DNA from: an uncultured Lachnospiraceae bacterium
GTDB taxonomy: Bacteria; Bacillota; Clostridia; Lachnospirales; Lachnospiraceae
Assembly (NCBI GenBank): GCA_947632515.1
Contig: CANRPO010000023.1
Location: 1 to 46,364, forward strand
Direction of reading: 5' to 3'
DNA length: 46,364 bases
In this document: positions 19,887 to 27,801 of the stretch, one piece after another
How positions within the stretch are numbered: position 1 is the stretch's first letter
How the letters are laid out: the number at the start of each line of letters is the position of its first letter
Translations under genes and position numbers: made by a program
The notes under the pieces: generated by a model
Seen by the model: only the letters and a program-made list of their open reading frames with translations
Databases searched by the model: none
What the model was told of the DNA's origin: nothing

Positions 19887-20873
19887 TCACTCCAAGGTGA
19901 TCTGGAAGTGCTGGTAGTCTTTGGTGGAGTTCCAGTTGCCGCCCCAGGTAAAGCCGTGTTCTGTGAATAACTTATAGCACAGATCATTTTCATCAATTTT
20001 ATAAGGAAAATTTTGGGAGCGGTCGGCGTATATCTCACTTCCTTTTGGGGAGATATAGGTTTCTCTGCTCCCGTTTCTGTTGAATACCACGTATGGATTG
20101 TAAAACGGGTTGATGTCGATGGCGCAGCCGAGCGCGTGTTTGGAGAGCGTAGAGGTGCCGTCTACGACCCGGTAGTTGAAACAGGAGGTGTTGTTGTCCT
20201 CCATGGAGAGCGTGTCGTCGCCGCCGTACTCGTCAACCAGACGGACGCGCTCGATCCGATAATCATTGCGGTACAGCTCATAGAAAATCTCCACCATATC
20301 CTGCGCGATCGCCGCGTTGCAGATCAGTTCGCCCTCCTGTACATCACCGTTGAAATCCACATAGAGGAGTCCCACATAGTTCAAATCTTCGTAAGGGACA
20401 GTGCACCCTTCCGCAGGGTAGGAAACGCCTGTGATCCGCTCCTTGACGCTGTCGCTCAAAGGTTCATAGTAAAAGCCGTCCTGATAGACGGTGCGGTCTG
20501 TGTCTGCTGTCATAGTTTCATTGTCCTCCGGCATGATGGGGAAATCTTGCGCCTCCCCACGGTTCTCTTCTGCGGTATTGTATGCGGAATGCTCGTCCCG
20601 GGTGAGAGCAGAGTCCTGTTTCCCCTCGTCAGCGGCAGTCTCTGTTTCAGAGCGGCTGTCGCCGTCATCGTCTCCGTATGCCAGCTCCGGGTTGTTCTCG
20701 GCGTATTCGGAAAGTGTCTCCGAGTCCAACAGATAGTGCGCCAGAAAGGCGCAGACCATGATCAGGCACAGCAGAAAGATCACCGGCCGGGCGGCGATCT
20801 GTAATAATTCTCCGGTGGTGGCAGGTTTTTTGCCGGAAGATTTATTTTGGGATTGTTTGTTCCTGTTTTGCAT
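19887..20873 (-). CDS. Membrane-anchored M15-family D,D-carboxypeptidase-like protein (VanY/CwlK type)
   Basis: This is a probable peptidoglycan peptidase outside the membrane. After a basic N-terminus there is one membrane segment (VIFLLCLIMVCAFLAHYLL, about residues 31-49), an acidic linker rich in Asp/Glu, then the M15 catalytic domain. Zinc ligands lie in STLSKHALGCAIDINP (His, Asp) and DYQHFQI (His) near the C-terminus. The start at 20873 (MQNRNKQ) is chosen because a good promoter lies just upstream, at 20898-20926; an earlier in-frame ATG is inside that promoter. It is 328 residues. Confidence 0.88.
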   Translation of the reverse strand: MQNRNKQSQNKSSGKKPATTGELLQIAARPVIFLLCLIMVCAFLAHYLLDSETLSEYAENNPELAYGDDDGDSRSETETAADEGKQDSALTRDEHSAYNTAEENRGEAQDFPIMPEDNETMTADTDRTVYQDGFYYEPLSDSVKERITGVSYPAEGCTVPYEDLNYVGLLYVDFNGDVQEGELICNAAIAQDMVEIFYELYRNDYRIERVRLVDEYGGDDTLSMEDNNTSCFNYRVVDGTSTLSKHALGCAIDINPFYNPYVVFNRNGSRETYISPKGSEIYADRSQNFPYKIDENDLCYKLFTEHGFTWGGNWNSTKDYQHFQITLE

Positions 20874-20897
20874 GATTTTACCCACTTTCTTTTCAAT

Positions 20898-20926
20898 ATT
20901 ATAGGGTATCATTGCAAAAAAGACAA
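20898..20926 (-). promoter_or_regulatory. Sigma-A promoter of the M15 peptidase gene
   Basis: On the minus strand TTGTCT (20921-20926) and TATAAT (20898-20903) are 17 bases apart. The position rules out the longer reading frame start at 20933. Confidence 0.8.
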
Positions 20927-20953
20927 CAGCCATGCGCGCCGGCGTGTTTTCCC

Positions 20954-20982
20954 TTGTGTTTTGGCGGATTAGTTAGTATAAT
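20954..20982 (+). promoter_or_regulatory. Sigma-A promoter of the ecf operon
   Basis: TTGTGT (20954-20959) and TATAAT (20977-20982) have a 17-base spacer, 33 bases before ecfA1. It is divergent from the M15 peptidase promoter, with the two -35 boxes about 28 bases apart. Confidence 0.75.
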
Positions 20983-21014
20983 AGGCGAAGGAAATATGCG
21001 ATGGGAGTAAACGG

Positions 21015-21872
21015 ATGGGAATCATCAGGACCGAAAAACTGGTTTTTGAATATATACGCCGCGACGAGGAAGGCAACGTGGAGGGCATCACCCGCGCCGT
21101 GGACGAGGTGGACTTGGACGTAAAGCAGGGCGACTTTGTGGCCATCTTAGGGCACAATGGTTCCGGCAAGTCTACGCTTGCCAAGCACATCAACGCCATT
21201 CTCTATCCCACCGAGGGAACGGTCCGGGTAGACGGCATGGACACCCGGGACGAGAGCCGCCTGTGGGACATCAGGCAGGAGGCCGGAATGGTCTTCCAGA
21301 ATCCGGACAATCAGATCATCGGGCAGGTCGTTGAGGAGGACGTGGGATTTGGGCCTGAGAATATGGGAGTCCCCACGGCGGAGATCTGGGAGCGTGTGGA
21401 GGAGAGCCTGAAGGCGGTGGGGATGTACGAGTATCGCAAATACTCCCCCAACAAGCTCTCGGGCGGACAGAAACAGCGCGTCTCGATCGCGGGGGTGATC
21501 GCGATGCACCCCAAGTGCATTATTCTGGACGAGCCCACCGCCATGCTCGACCCCAACGGGCGTAAGGAAGTGGTGCGCGCGGTGCGGGCGCTCAACGACG
21601 TGGAGGGCATCACGATCGTGCTGATCACGCACTACATGGAAGAGATCATTCACGCGGATAAAGTCTTTGTCATGGATCAGGGCAGGATTGCCATGCAGGG
21701 AACGCCGCGGGAGATTTTTTCGCAGGTGGAACGATTGAAGGAACTGCGGCTGGACGTGCCGCAGGTGACGCTGTTGGCTTATGAGCTCAAGAAAAGCGGC
21801 GTTCCTCTGCAGGACGGCATTCTGACAGTGGAGGAGCTGGCGCAGGAACTTGTACAGGCGTACCGCGGGTGA
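21015..21872 (+). CDS. ecfA1: Energy-coupling factor transporter ATPase EcfA1
   Basis: One of two ATPases that power ECF vitamin and metal transporters shared by several substrate-binding S components. Walker A is GHNGSGKST (about residues 45-53), the Q-loop is NPDNQ, the signature is LSGGQKQR and Walker B is [12 protein letters not shown]. At 285 residues it is a normal length. GGGAG lies just before the ATG. It is the first gene of ecfA1-ecfA2-ecfT-truA. No S component gene is nearby, so the module is group II type. Confidence 0.95.
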   Translation: MGIIRTEKLVFEYIRRDEEGNVEGITRAVDEVDLDVKQGDFVAILGHNGSGKSTLAKHINAILYPTEGTVRVDGMDTRDESRLWDIRQEAGMVFQNPDNQIIGQVVEEDVGFGPENMGVPTAEIWERVEESLKAVGMYEYRKYSPNKLSGGQKQRVSIAGVIAMHPKCIILDEPTAMLDPNGRKEVVRAVRALNDVEGITIVLITHYMEEIIHADKVFVMDQGRIAMQGTPREIFSQVERLKELRLDVPQVTLLAYELKKSGVPLQDGILTVEELAQELVQAYRG

Positions 21873-21944
21873 GATGCCACAGGCGGGGGTATTTTTTGTG
21901 GGAAATGTCATAATAGATCATGGGAAAGGATATTGTGAGCCACT

Positions 21945-22793
21945 ATGTCGATCATATTAGATCATGTAGACTATGTGTACGGCGGCGATACGGCCCTTGC
22001 GGTGCACGCGCTGAAGGACGTCAATCTGGTGTTCCCCGACGGTCAGTTTATCGGCCTGATCGGACATACCGGTTCCGGCAAATCCACGCTTGTACAGCAT
22101 TTGAACGGGCTGATTAAGCCCACCGGGGGAACCATTTACTATAACGGCGAGGACATCCATGCGGAGGACTATGATAAGAAAAAGCTGCGCAGCAAGGTGG
22201 GGCTTGTTTTTCAGTACCCGGAGCACCAGCTTTTCGAGATCGACGTGTTCTCGGACGTCTGTTTCGGGCCGAAAAATCTGGGACTGTCCAGACAGGAAAC
22301 AGAGCTGCGCGCCTATGCCGCGCTGAAACAGGTGGGACTGGAGGACGAGTATTTCTATCAGTCGCCCTTTGATCTGTCAGGCGGACAGAAGAGGAGAGTG
22401 GCAATCGCCGGCGTGCTTGCCATGAAACCGGATGTGCTCATTCTGGACGAACCGACCGCAGGTTTAGATCCCAAAGGCAGAGATGAGATCCTTGATCAGA
22501 TCGCGAAACTGAAGGAGGAGACGGGGATCACTGTGGTACTCGTGTCCCACAGCATGGAGGACGTGGCGAAATATGTGGAACGCATCATTGTGATGAACCG
22601 GGGCAGCGTGATGTTCGACGACACGCCGAAAGAAGTGTTTCGACACTACCATGAGCTGGAGGAAGTCGGACTTGCCGCGCCCCAAGTCACCTATATCATG
22701 CAGGCGCTGCGAGGGAAAGGTATGCCGGTGGCCGCTGACGCCACGACGATCGGGGAGGCAAAAAGGGAGATCCTGAGGGCGCTCGGAAGATAG
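21945..22793 (+). CDS. ecfA2: Energy-coupling factor transporter ATPase EcfA2
   Basis: The partner ATPase of EcfA1 in the ECF module. Walker A is GHTGSGKST, the Q-loop YPEHQLFE, the signature LSGGQKRR and Walker B VLILDEPTAGLDP. The C-terminal domain has the QVTYIMQALRGKG pattern seen in EcfA2. Length is 282 residues. The likely ribosome binding site (GAAAGGA) is about 14 bases before the ATG, longer than usual. Confidence 0.95.
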   Translation: MSIILDHVDYVYGGDTALAVHALKDVNLVFPDGQFIGLIGHTGSGKSTLVQHLNGLIKPTGGTIYYNGEDIHAEDYDKKKLRSKVGLVFQYPEHQLFEIDVFSDVCFGPKNLGLSRQETELRAYAALKQVGLEDEYFYQSPFDLSGGQKRRVAIAGVLAMKPDVLILDEPTAGLDPKGRDEILDQIAKLKEETGITVVLVSHSMEDVAKYVERIIVMNRGSVMFDDTPKEVFRHYHELEEVGLAAPQVTYIMQALRGKGMPVAADATTIGEAKREILRALGR

Positions 22794-22865
22794 CGCCCAT
22801 CGAAAGCGAGCGGCGGCCTCCGTCACAGGAGCTGCCGGACCGTATTGACTGGAAAGGAATCGGTT

Positions 22866-23666
22866 ATGTTACGAGATATTACATTGGGCCAGTATTATCA
22901 GACGGAATCCGTCATACATAAATTGGACCCGCGGGTAAAGTTGGTAGCGACGATCTGTTTTATCATATCGCTCTTTGTGGTGAAAAGCTGGGTAGGCTAT
23001 GTGGCTGCGGCCGCTTTTTTGGCGGTGATGATCAAGCTGTCCAACGTGCCCTTCAAATATATGGTGAAGGGCATGAAGGCGATCGTCTTTATTTTACTCA
23101 TAACGGTGGTCTTCAACCTGTTTTTGACGCCGGGTGAGACGCTGGTGGCTGTGTGGAAACTGCGGATCACGAGAGAGGGTTTGGAACTGGCGGTGATGAT
23201 GGCGGTGAGACTGTCGTTTCTGATCGTCGGCTCCTCTGTGATGACGCTGACGACTACGCCCAACAGCCTGACGGACGGCATGGAAAAGCTGATGAAACCG
23301 CTGAAACTTTTTAAGGTGCCCGTGCATGAAGTGGCGATGATGATGTCCATCGCCCTCCGCTTTATTCCGATCCTGTTGGAAGAGACGGACAAGATCATGA
23401 AGGCGCAGATCGCGCGCGGGGCGGACTTCGAGAGCGGCAATCTTGTCAGGAAGGCCAAGGCGATGGTGCCGCTCCTCGTGCCGCTGTTCATCTCCGCATT
23501 CCGGCGGGCGAACGATCTCGCCATGGCGATGGAGGCGCGGTGCTATCGGGGCGGCGAGCACAGGACCAAGATGAAACCGCTTAAGTATGCGGCGAGGGAC
23601 CGTGTCGCCTACGGCGTGCTTGCGGCGTACTTTGCGCTGTGTATCGTGATCAGGATATACTTATGA
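22866..23666 (+). CDS. ecfT: Energy-coupling factor transporter transmembrane protein EcfT
   Basis: EcfT couples the two ATPases to S components in the membrane. It starts at ATG 22866, seven bases after AAAGGA; an upstream ATG is not served by a site. It has several hydrophobic segments and the two coupling motifs, AQIARGADFESG and MEARCYRGGEHRT, whose arginines contact the ATPases in known structures. Length is 266 residues. Confidence 0.95.
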   Translation: MLRDITLGQYYQTESVIHKLDPRVKLVATICFIISLFVVKSWVGYVAAAAFLAVMIKLSNVPFKYMVKGMKAIVFILLITVVFNLFLTPGETLVAVWKLRITREGLELAVMMAVRLSFLIVGSSVMTLTTTPNSLTDGMEKLMKPLKLFKVPVHEVAMMMSIALRFIPILLEETDKIMKAQIARGADFESGNLVRKAKAMVPLLVPLFISAFRRANDLAMAMEARCYRGGEHRTKMKPLKYAARDRVAYGVLAAYFALCIVIRIYL

Positions 23667-23709
23667 CCGGCGAAACGGCATTTGAGACGGGACACGGAAG
23701 GCGTGGATC

Positions 23710-24486
23710 ATGAAAAGAATTATGCTTACGGTCGCCTACGACGGAACCAACTATCGCGGGTGGCAGATACAACCGAACGGCGAGACGATAGAAGGCATCC
23801 TGAACAGATGCCTTTCTGAACTTCTGGGGGAAAAGATCGAAGTGATCGGCGCGAGCCGCACCGACTCCGGCGTGCACGCGCTGGGAAACGTGGCGGTCTT
23901 CGATACGGAAAGTCCCATCCCGGCAGAGAAAATTTCCTACGCCCTGAACAGAAGTCTGCCGGAGGATATTAAGATTCAGAAGTCGGAGGCGGTGGCGGCT
24001 GATTTTCACCCGCGCCGCTGCGCCAGCCGCAAGACCTACGAGTACCGCATCTACTGCGCGCCATTTCCGCTGCCGACCAAAAGACTGTACGCCCACTATA
24101 CCTATGTGCCGCTGGACGCAGCCCTGATGCGGCAGGCGGCGGCGTGTCTGATCGGAGAACATGACTTTAAAAGCTTTTGCAGCGTGGACACCCAAGCGGA
24201 GACGACCGTGCGGCGGGTGGATTCGATTGAGATACGGGTGAGCGGCGGCGTCACAGAAGACAGCGCCGACCGGATCAGTCAGGAAATTGTGATACGCGTG
24301 TCAGGAGGCGGATTCCTCTACAATATGGTGCGCATTATCGCGGGGACGCTGATGGAAGTGGGGCGCGGCCATATCCCCCCGGAGGAGATGCGGCGGATCC
24401 TTGAGGCACGGGACAGACAGGCGGCGGGTCCCACCGCTCCCGCCTGCGGGCTGACCCTTGTGGGGATCCGGTTTGAGGGAAGATGA
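23710..24486 (+). CDS. truA: tRNA pseudouridine(38-40) synthase TruA
   Basis: TruA makes pseudouridine at positions 38-40 of tRNA anticodon arms. The sequence begins MKRIMLTVAYDGTNYRGWQIQP and has the catalytic aspartate D52 in GASRTDSGVHALGN. The C-terminal half has FLYNMVRIIAGTLMEVGRGHI. Length is 258 residues. It is the last gene after ecfT, a common arrangement in Clostridia. Confidence 0.97.
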   Translation: MKRIMLTVAYDGTNYRGWQIQPNGETIEGILNRCLSELLGEKIEVIGASRTDSGVHALGNVAVFDTESPIPAEKISYALNRSLPEDIKIQKSEAVAADFHPRRCASRKTYEYRIYCAPFPLPTKRLYAHYTYVPLDAALMRQAAACLIGEHDFKSFCSVDTQAETTVRRVDSIEIRVSGGVTEDSADRISQEIVIRVSGGGFLYNMVRIIAGTLMEVGRGHIPPEEMRRILEARDRQAAGPTAPACGLTLVGIRFEGR

Positions 24487-24542
24487 CGCCGGACGCCGAG
24501 AGATAAAGCGCCAAAAACACCGAAAGATAAAGAAAAAATAGG

Positions 24543-24571
24543 TTGACACGCTCGGGAGCGTATAATATAAT
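24543..24571 (+). promoter_or_regulatory. Near-perfect sigma-A promoter of rplM-rpsI
   Basis: TTGACA (24543-24548) and TATAAT (24566-24571) have a 17-base spacer. This is a full match to both consensus boxes. Another TATAAT frame at 24561 would have only 12 bases between boxes, so it is not the one used. Confidence 0.88.
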
Positions 24572-24577
24572 AGGTAA

Positions 24578-24744
24578 CTGTGACAGTGTTTCAAAGTGTC
24601 AGAGCCAAAGCCCCGGCAATGGCATTTTAGATAAACAGATCCCGCTGTTACCGAAAGTTTGGAGTGTGGCCGGACATCCGCATGAAAAGCACGAGGGACA
24701 GCACAGACAGTCGAAAGACGAATCGTTACTATGGAGGTAATATC
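24578..24744 (+). promoter_or_regulatory. Long leader of rplM, possible L13 autoregulatory region
   Basis: About 167 untranslated bases precede rplM. Short inverted segments are present but no dominant hairpin. L13 leaders with autogenous function are known in Bacilli; identity with those is not shown here. Confidence 0.35.
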
Positions 24745-25173
24745 ATGAAGACTTTTATGGCAAGTCCGGCTACGATCGAGAGAAAATGGTATGTAGTCGA
24801 TGCGACAGATATGACACTCGGCCGTTTGGCGTCAGAGGTCGCGAAGGTGTTGAGAGGCAAGAATAAGCCGATCTTTACGCCGCACATGGACACAGGCGAC
24901 TATGTGATCGTGGTAAACGCGGAGAAGGTAAAGGTGACAGGCAGAAAGTTAGACCAGAAGATCTACTATCACCACTCCGACTATGTAGGCGGTATGAAGG
25001 AGACGACTCTGAGGGATATGATGAAGAACCATCCTGAGAGAGTGGTTGAGCACGCAGTCAAAGGCATGCTCCCGAAAGGACCCTTGGGAAGACAGATGTA
25101 TACGAAACTTCATGTATATGTGGGCCCCGAGCACAAGCAGGCGGCACAGAAACCCGAAGTATTGACATTTTAA
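24745..25173 (+). CDS. rplM: 50S ribosomal protein L13
   Basis: An early-assembly 50S protein. It reads [30 protein letters not shown] with [21 protein letters not shown] later, both characteristic. ATG 24745 lies four bases after the GGAGGTAA site and gives 142 residues; an upstream in-frame ATG adds an unrelated 27-residue tail. It is cotranscribed with rpsI. Confidence 0.97.
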   Translation: MKTFMASPATIERKWYVVDATDMTLGRLASEVAKVLRGKNKPIFTPHMDTGDYVIVVNAEKVKVTGRKLDQKIYYHHSDYVGGMKETTLRDMMKNHPERVVEHAVKGMLPKGPLGRQMYTKLHVYVGPEHKQAAQKPEVLTF

Positions 25174-25202
25174 TTCGCAAGGACTGAAAGGAGAAAATAA
25201 GA

Positions 25203-25610
25203 ATGGCTAAATCAGCTAAAACAGCAGCAAAATATTATGGTACCGGCAGAAGAAAAACTTCTGTTGCCAGAGTATATTTAGTACCGGGGAAAGGTCAGAT
25301 CACGATCAACAAGAGAGACATTGACGATTATTTCGGATTGGAGACGCTTAAGGTTATCGTTCGCCAGCCTCTTGCGCTTACAGATACCGCAGACAAGTTT
25401 GACGTCATCGTCACAGTCAAGGGCGGCGGTTTCACGGGTCAGGCGGGCGCTGTCAGACACGGCATTTCGAGAGCTCTTCTCCAGGCAGACGCAGATTACA
25501 GGCCGACCCTGAAAGCGGCAGGCTATCTCACCAGAGATCCCCGTATGAAAGAGCGTAAGAAATACGGTCTCAAGTCAGCGAGACGCGCACCGCAGTTTTC
25601 AAAGAGATAA
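25203..25610 (+). CDS. rpsI: 30S ribosomal protein S9
   Basis: S9 has a basic C-terminal tail reaching the P-site t[24 protein letters not shown] near the start and the terminal RAPQFSKR tail identify it. Length is 135 residues. AAAGGAG is upstream. It is followed by a strong hairpin. Confidence 0.98.
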   Translation: MAKSAKTAAKYYGTGRRKTSVARVYLVPGKGQITINKRDIDDYFGLETLKVIVRQPLALTDTADKFDVIVTVKGGGFTGQAGAVRHGISRALLQADADYRPTLKAAGYLTRDPRMKERKKYGLKSARRAPQFSKR

Positions 25611-25629
25611 GGATTACTGCGAATCAAGA

Positions 25630-25680
25630 CGCATAACAAAAGCTCCCGAATGCTTGCATTCGAGGAGCTTTTGTTATGCG
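25630..25680 (+). terminator. Large bidirectional hairpin after rpsI
   Basis: A 17-bp arm (25630-25646 with 25664-25680) continues inward into a further 6-bp CGAATG/CATTCG stem with one bulged A and a CTTG loop. The T4 runs lie inside the outer stem. It is probably the rplM-rpsI terminator and may also act as one in the other direction. Confidence 0.75.
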
Positions 25681-25693
25681 GATTGGTTCATAG

Positions 25694-25811
25694 GAATGCA
25701 AGAGATGATGAGCAAGGCACGAAGTGCCTGCGAATGCTCTCTTGCATTCGCAGTAATCCGCAGACGGGAGCATCTGCGGAATCGAGGTTCGTCTCTTGGG
25801 TTCCGCAGATG
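25694..25811. repeat. Cluster of nested palindromes in the rpsI-VTC gap
   Basis: The gap 25611-26363 holds no long gene. This part is dense in inverted repeats: a 12-bp pair (25694-25705 with 25737-25748), an inner AGGCAC-GAA-GTGCCT hairpin, a 10-bp CTGCGAATGC/GCATTCGCAG palindrome and an 11-bp pair (25771-25781 with 25801-25811). GCATTCG also recurs in the terminator upstream. Confidence 0.75.
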
Positions 25812-25908
25812 ATCCGCAAGCAGGCAGATAATTTGATTTTACGGGGATAAATATGGTTATCTCGTCTGAAAATACTATAGAAAAAAGAAGAGGTCGGGCA
25901 ACCGTGTA

Positions 25909-25936
25909 TTGACAATTTGCCAATCAATGATATATT
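25909..25936 (+). promoter_or_regulatory. Promoter of a predicted antisense RNA
   Basis: TTGACA at 25909-25914 and TATATT at 25931-25936, spacer 16. It drives transcription towards the 3' end of the small toxin gene on the opposite strand. Confidence 0.65.
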
Positions 25937-25942
25937 TATATT

Positions 25943-26028
25943 AAAGGGACGCCGCCCACAAGGGTGGGTTGACCGGATTGGGATAGAAATTCCACCCCGC
26001 TACTAGCCAAAGTTTAGGGGTGGTTTTT
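25943..26028 (+). ncRNA. Predicted type I antitoxin RNA
   Basis: A transcript of about 86 bases is predicted between the promoter just upstream and a terminator (CCACCCC 25992-25998 with GGGGTGG 26017-26023, then T5). It contains another GCCCACAAGGGTGGG hairpin near its 5' end. It is convergent with the minus-strand toxin gene and would overlap the 3' part of its message, the layout of txpA/ratA-like loci. Confidence 0.55.
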
Positions 26029-26038
26029 CTATGTAGCC

Positions 26039-26128
26039 TTACTTAGCAAACGTGAAAACGAATGTAAGCAGTGCCAGAAGAAATATGCCGAAAGTCAGCA
26101 TATCCTTGAAATCAAAGCGATTTCCCAT
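26039..26128 (-). CDS. Putative holin-like type I toxin (29 residues)
   Basis: A tiny membrane peptide reading MGNRFDFKDMLTFGIFLLA and then LLTFVFTFAK. It has one hydrophobic helix and short polar ends, as in the Hol-Tox/TxpA-like family found in Firmicutes. ATG 26128 lies eight bases after GGAGG; another ATG six bases upstream is too close to it. Such peptides insert in the membrane and stop growth when made without their antisense RNA. Family assignment is by pattern only. Confidence 0.65.
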   Translation of the reverse strand: MGNRFDFKDMLTFGIFLLALLTFVFTFAK

Positions 26129-26363
26129 AGGCATCACCTCCATTCTGCGAGAATGAAAGGTCAGCCCACCCTGCAACACGGTGTCCGTGTCTGTAGTCTA
26201 TCATATCTTTCTCTCAAAAACAAATTATTTCTTGCGATTTTTCCCAAGATTTTCTCAAGACGGTATTAAAAAAGTGCAAATGTCTGCTGCCAGCATACAA
26301 AAATTCGAGGAGAATGGTGTAGAATAATAGCATATACTGTGGAAAGGAGCAGCTGTTTCAATA

Positions 26364-27062
26364 TTGAAAGTATACAGAAACGAGTGGAAATACTGCTGTG
26401 GCCTGAATGAGCTGAAGGTGATAGGAAACAGGCTGGACGCGGTCATGGACAGGGACGAATACGGCGGTCCCGAGGGCAGATACCGCATCCACAGCCTCTA
26501 TTTCGACGACTATAAGGACACCTGCGCGCAGGCGAACGATCTGGGGCTGTCGGAGCGGGTCAAATACCGCGTCCGCTACTACAATGACCGCAGCGACAGG
26601 ATGCGTCTGGAGCGCAAGGAGAAGTCGGACGGACGCTGCCACAAGGAGAGCTGTCCGATCACGGCCGGACAACTGGCTATGATCATGGAAGGCCGCGCCG
26701 GGGAAGTGTTCTGGCAGACGGAGGAGGCGCTGCTGCGGCGGTTCTGCGCACGGTGCATGACGGGGCTACTTGCGCCCCGGGCGGTGATCGACTTTGAGCG
26801 CAGCGCCTATGTTGAGAAGATCACCAACATACGGATCACGATGGATCAGAATATATCTGTCGCCGATGATTTCGGGCATTTTGCGGACGGCGCTTATCTT
26901 CGCTATCCGCTGCAGGATGCAGGACAGCATGTGTTGGAAGTCAAATTCGATTATATCCTGCCATCCTATATCAAGCATATCGTCACGGATCATCATTTGA
27001 TCCAGTCGTCTTTTTCCAAGTATTCGCTGGGCAGAAAAAAGCTGCAGGCGATGGGAAGATGA
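26364..27062 (+). CDS. VTC-domain polyphosphate polymerase-like protein
   Basis: The VTC domain forms a tunnel that in yeast makes polyphosphate from ATP. The basic and acidic strands expected are present: RYRIHSLYFDD, RVKYRVRYY, MRLERKEK, VIDFERSAY and VLEVKFD. Length is 232 residues with no membrane segment. The best start is TTG at 26364, some 14 bases after AAAGGAG, so the exact start is uncertain. It is followed by DUF4956 and CotH genes, a known co-occurring trio whose function is not settled. Confidence 0.88.
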   Translation: MKVYRNEWKYCCGLNELKVIGNRLDAVMDRDEYGGPEGRYRIHSLYFDDYKDTCAQANDLGLSERVKYRVRYYNDRSDRMRLERKEKSDGRCHKESCPITAGQLAMIMEGRAGEVFWQTEEALLRRFCARCMTGLLAPRAVIDFERSAYVEKITNIRITMDQNISVADDFGHFADGAYLRYPLQDAGQHVLEVKFDYILPSYIKHIVTDHHLIQSSFSKYSLGRKKLQAMGR

Positions 27063-27129
27063 GAGCGCGGAGCGCGCGCGTCAGGGGCGTTTGCCCGACA
27101 AGAGTACAGACAGAAAAAAGGAGAAAGCA

Positions 27130-27801
27130 ATGAACATCATACAGGATATATTGGAAAATATTACAAACGCATACGCCAATCCCGTAGTGGGGGGGGGAAA
27201 GGTCATCCTTTCAGTGCTGTTGATGGTACTGGTTCTAAGCGTATATGAATTCATCGTATACAGAGTCGTTTCCCACAGGGCATTCTACAACAGATCGTTC
27301 CACATCTGTATCGCTGTCCTTCCGTTTTTTATTTCCACGATCATTTTCAGCCTGCAGTCCAATATCGTCATCACGCTGGGTACGATCGGCGCGCTGGCTA
27401 TTCTGCGTTTCAGGACGGCCATCAAAGATCCCGTCGATATGCTGTATCTGATGTGGTCTGTCCATATCGGCATCACCTGCGGCTGTCAGCTATACGAACT
27501 GGCGGTGCTGACCTCCCTGATGGTCACCGTCGTCCTGTTGTGCTTTGAGCACATCCATATCGGCAGAAAGCCCTTTGTGCTGGTGCTGCACTGCGATGCC
27601 GGGAAGGAATCGGACGTCACGGACAGGATCGCGGAGCATACGTCCAAATACCGCATCAAGAGCAGAAATTATGTGAAAGACAGTCTGGACATGGTGATAG
27701 AACTGTCTGTGAAAGACCCGCAGAGGCTTGCGGCTGATCTGCGGGAGGCCGGCGTGGAGCGCTCCTCCATCATAGAGTATGACAGCGAGGATATTCTGTG
27801 A
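27130..27801 (+). CDS. DUF4956 membrane protein
   Basis: A 223-residue protein with about four hydrophobic segments in its first 140 residues (VILSVLLMVLVLSVYEFIVY, FHICIAVLPFFISTIIF, ITLGTIGALAILRF, MWSVHIGITCG) and a soluble C-terminal domain. ATG 27130 is preceded by AAAGGAG. A G9 tract (27189-27197) encodes residues about 20-23 (V-G-G-G) and keeps the frame; a gain or loss of one G would truncate it. Its stop overlaps the CotH start by one base. Confidence 0.85.
   Translation: MNIIQDILENITNAYANPVVGGGKVILSVLLMVLVLSVYEFIVYRVVSHRAFYNRSFHICIAVLPFFISTIIFSLQSNIVITLGTIGALAILRFRTAIKDPVDMLYLMWSVHIGITCGCQLYELAVLTSLMVTVVLLCFEHIHIGRKPFVLVLHCDAGKESDVTDRIAEHTSKYRIKSRNYVKDSLDMVIELSVKDPQRLAADLREAGVERSSIIEYDSEDIL
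27189..27197 (+). repeat. G9 tract inside the DUF4956 gene
   Basis: Nine G residues near the start of the gene, in frame at the present length. This is a typical arrangement for a slippage-controlled ON/OFF gene. Confidence 0.9.

Noticed and set aside
24543..24571. TATAAT at 24561 as the -10 of the rplM promoter
   Set aside because: It gives a 12-base spacer to TTGACA; the overlapping TATAAT at 24566 gives 17.
26029..26363. tRNA or riboswitch in the gap before the VTC gene
   Set aside because: No cloverleaf or known aptamer pattern is visible; the only clear content is the small toxin gene.
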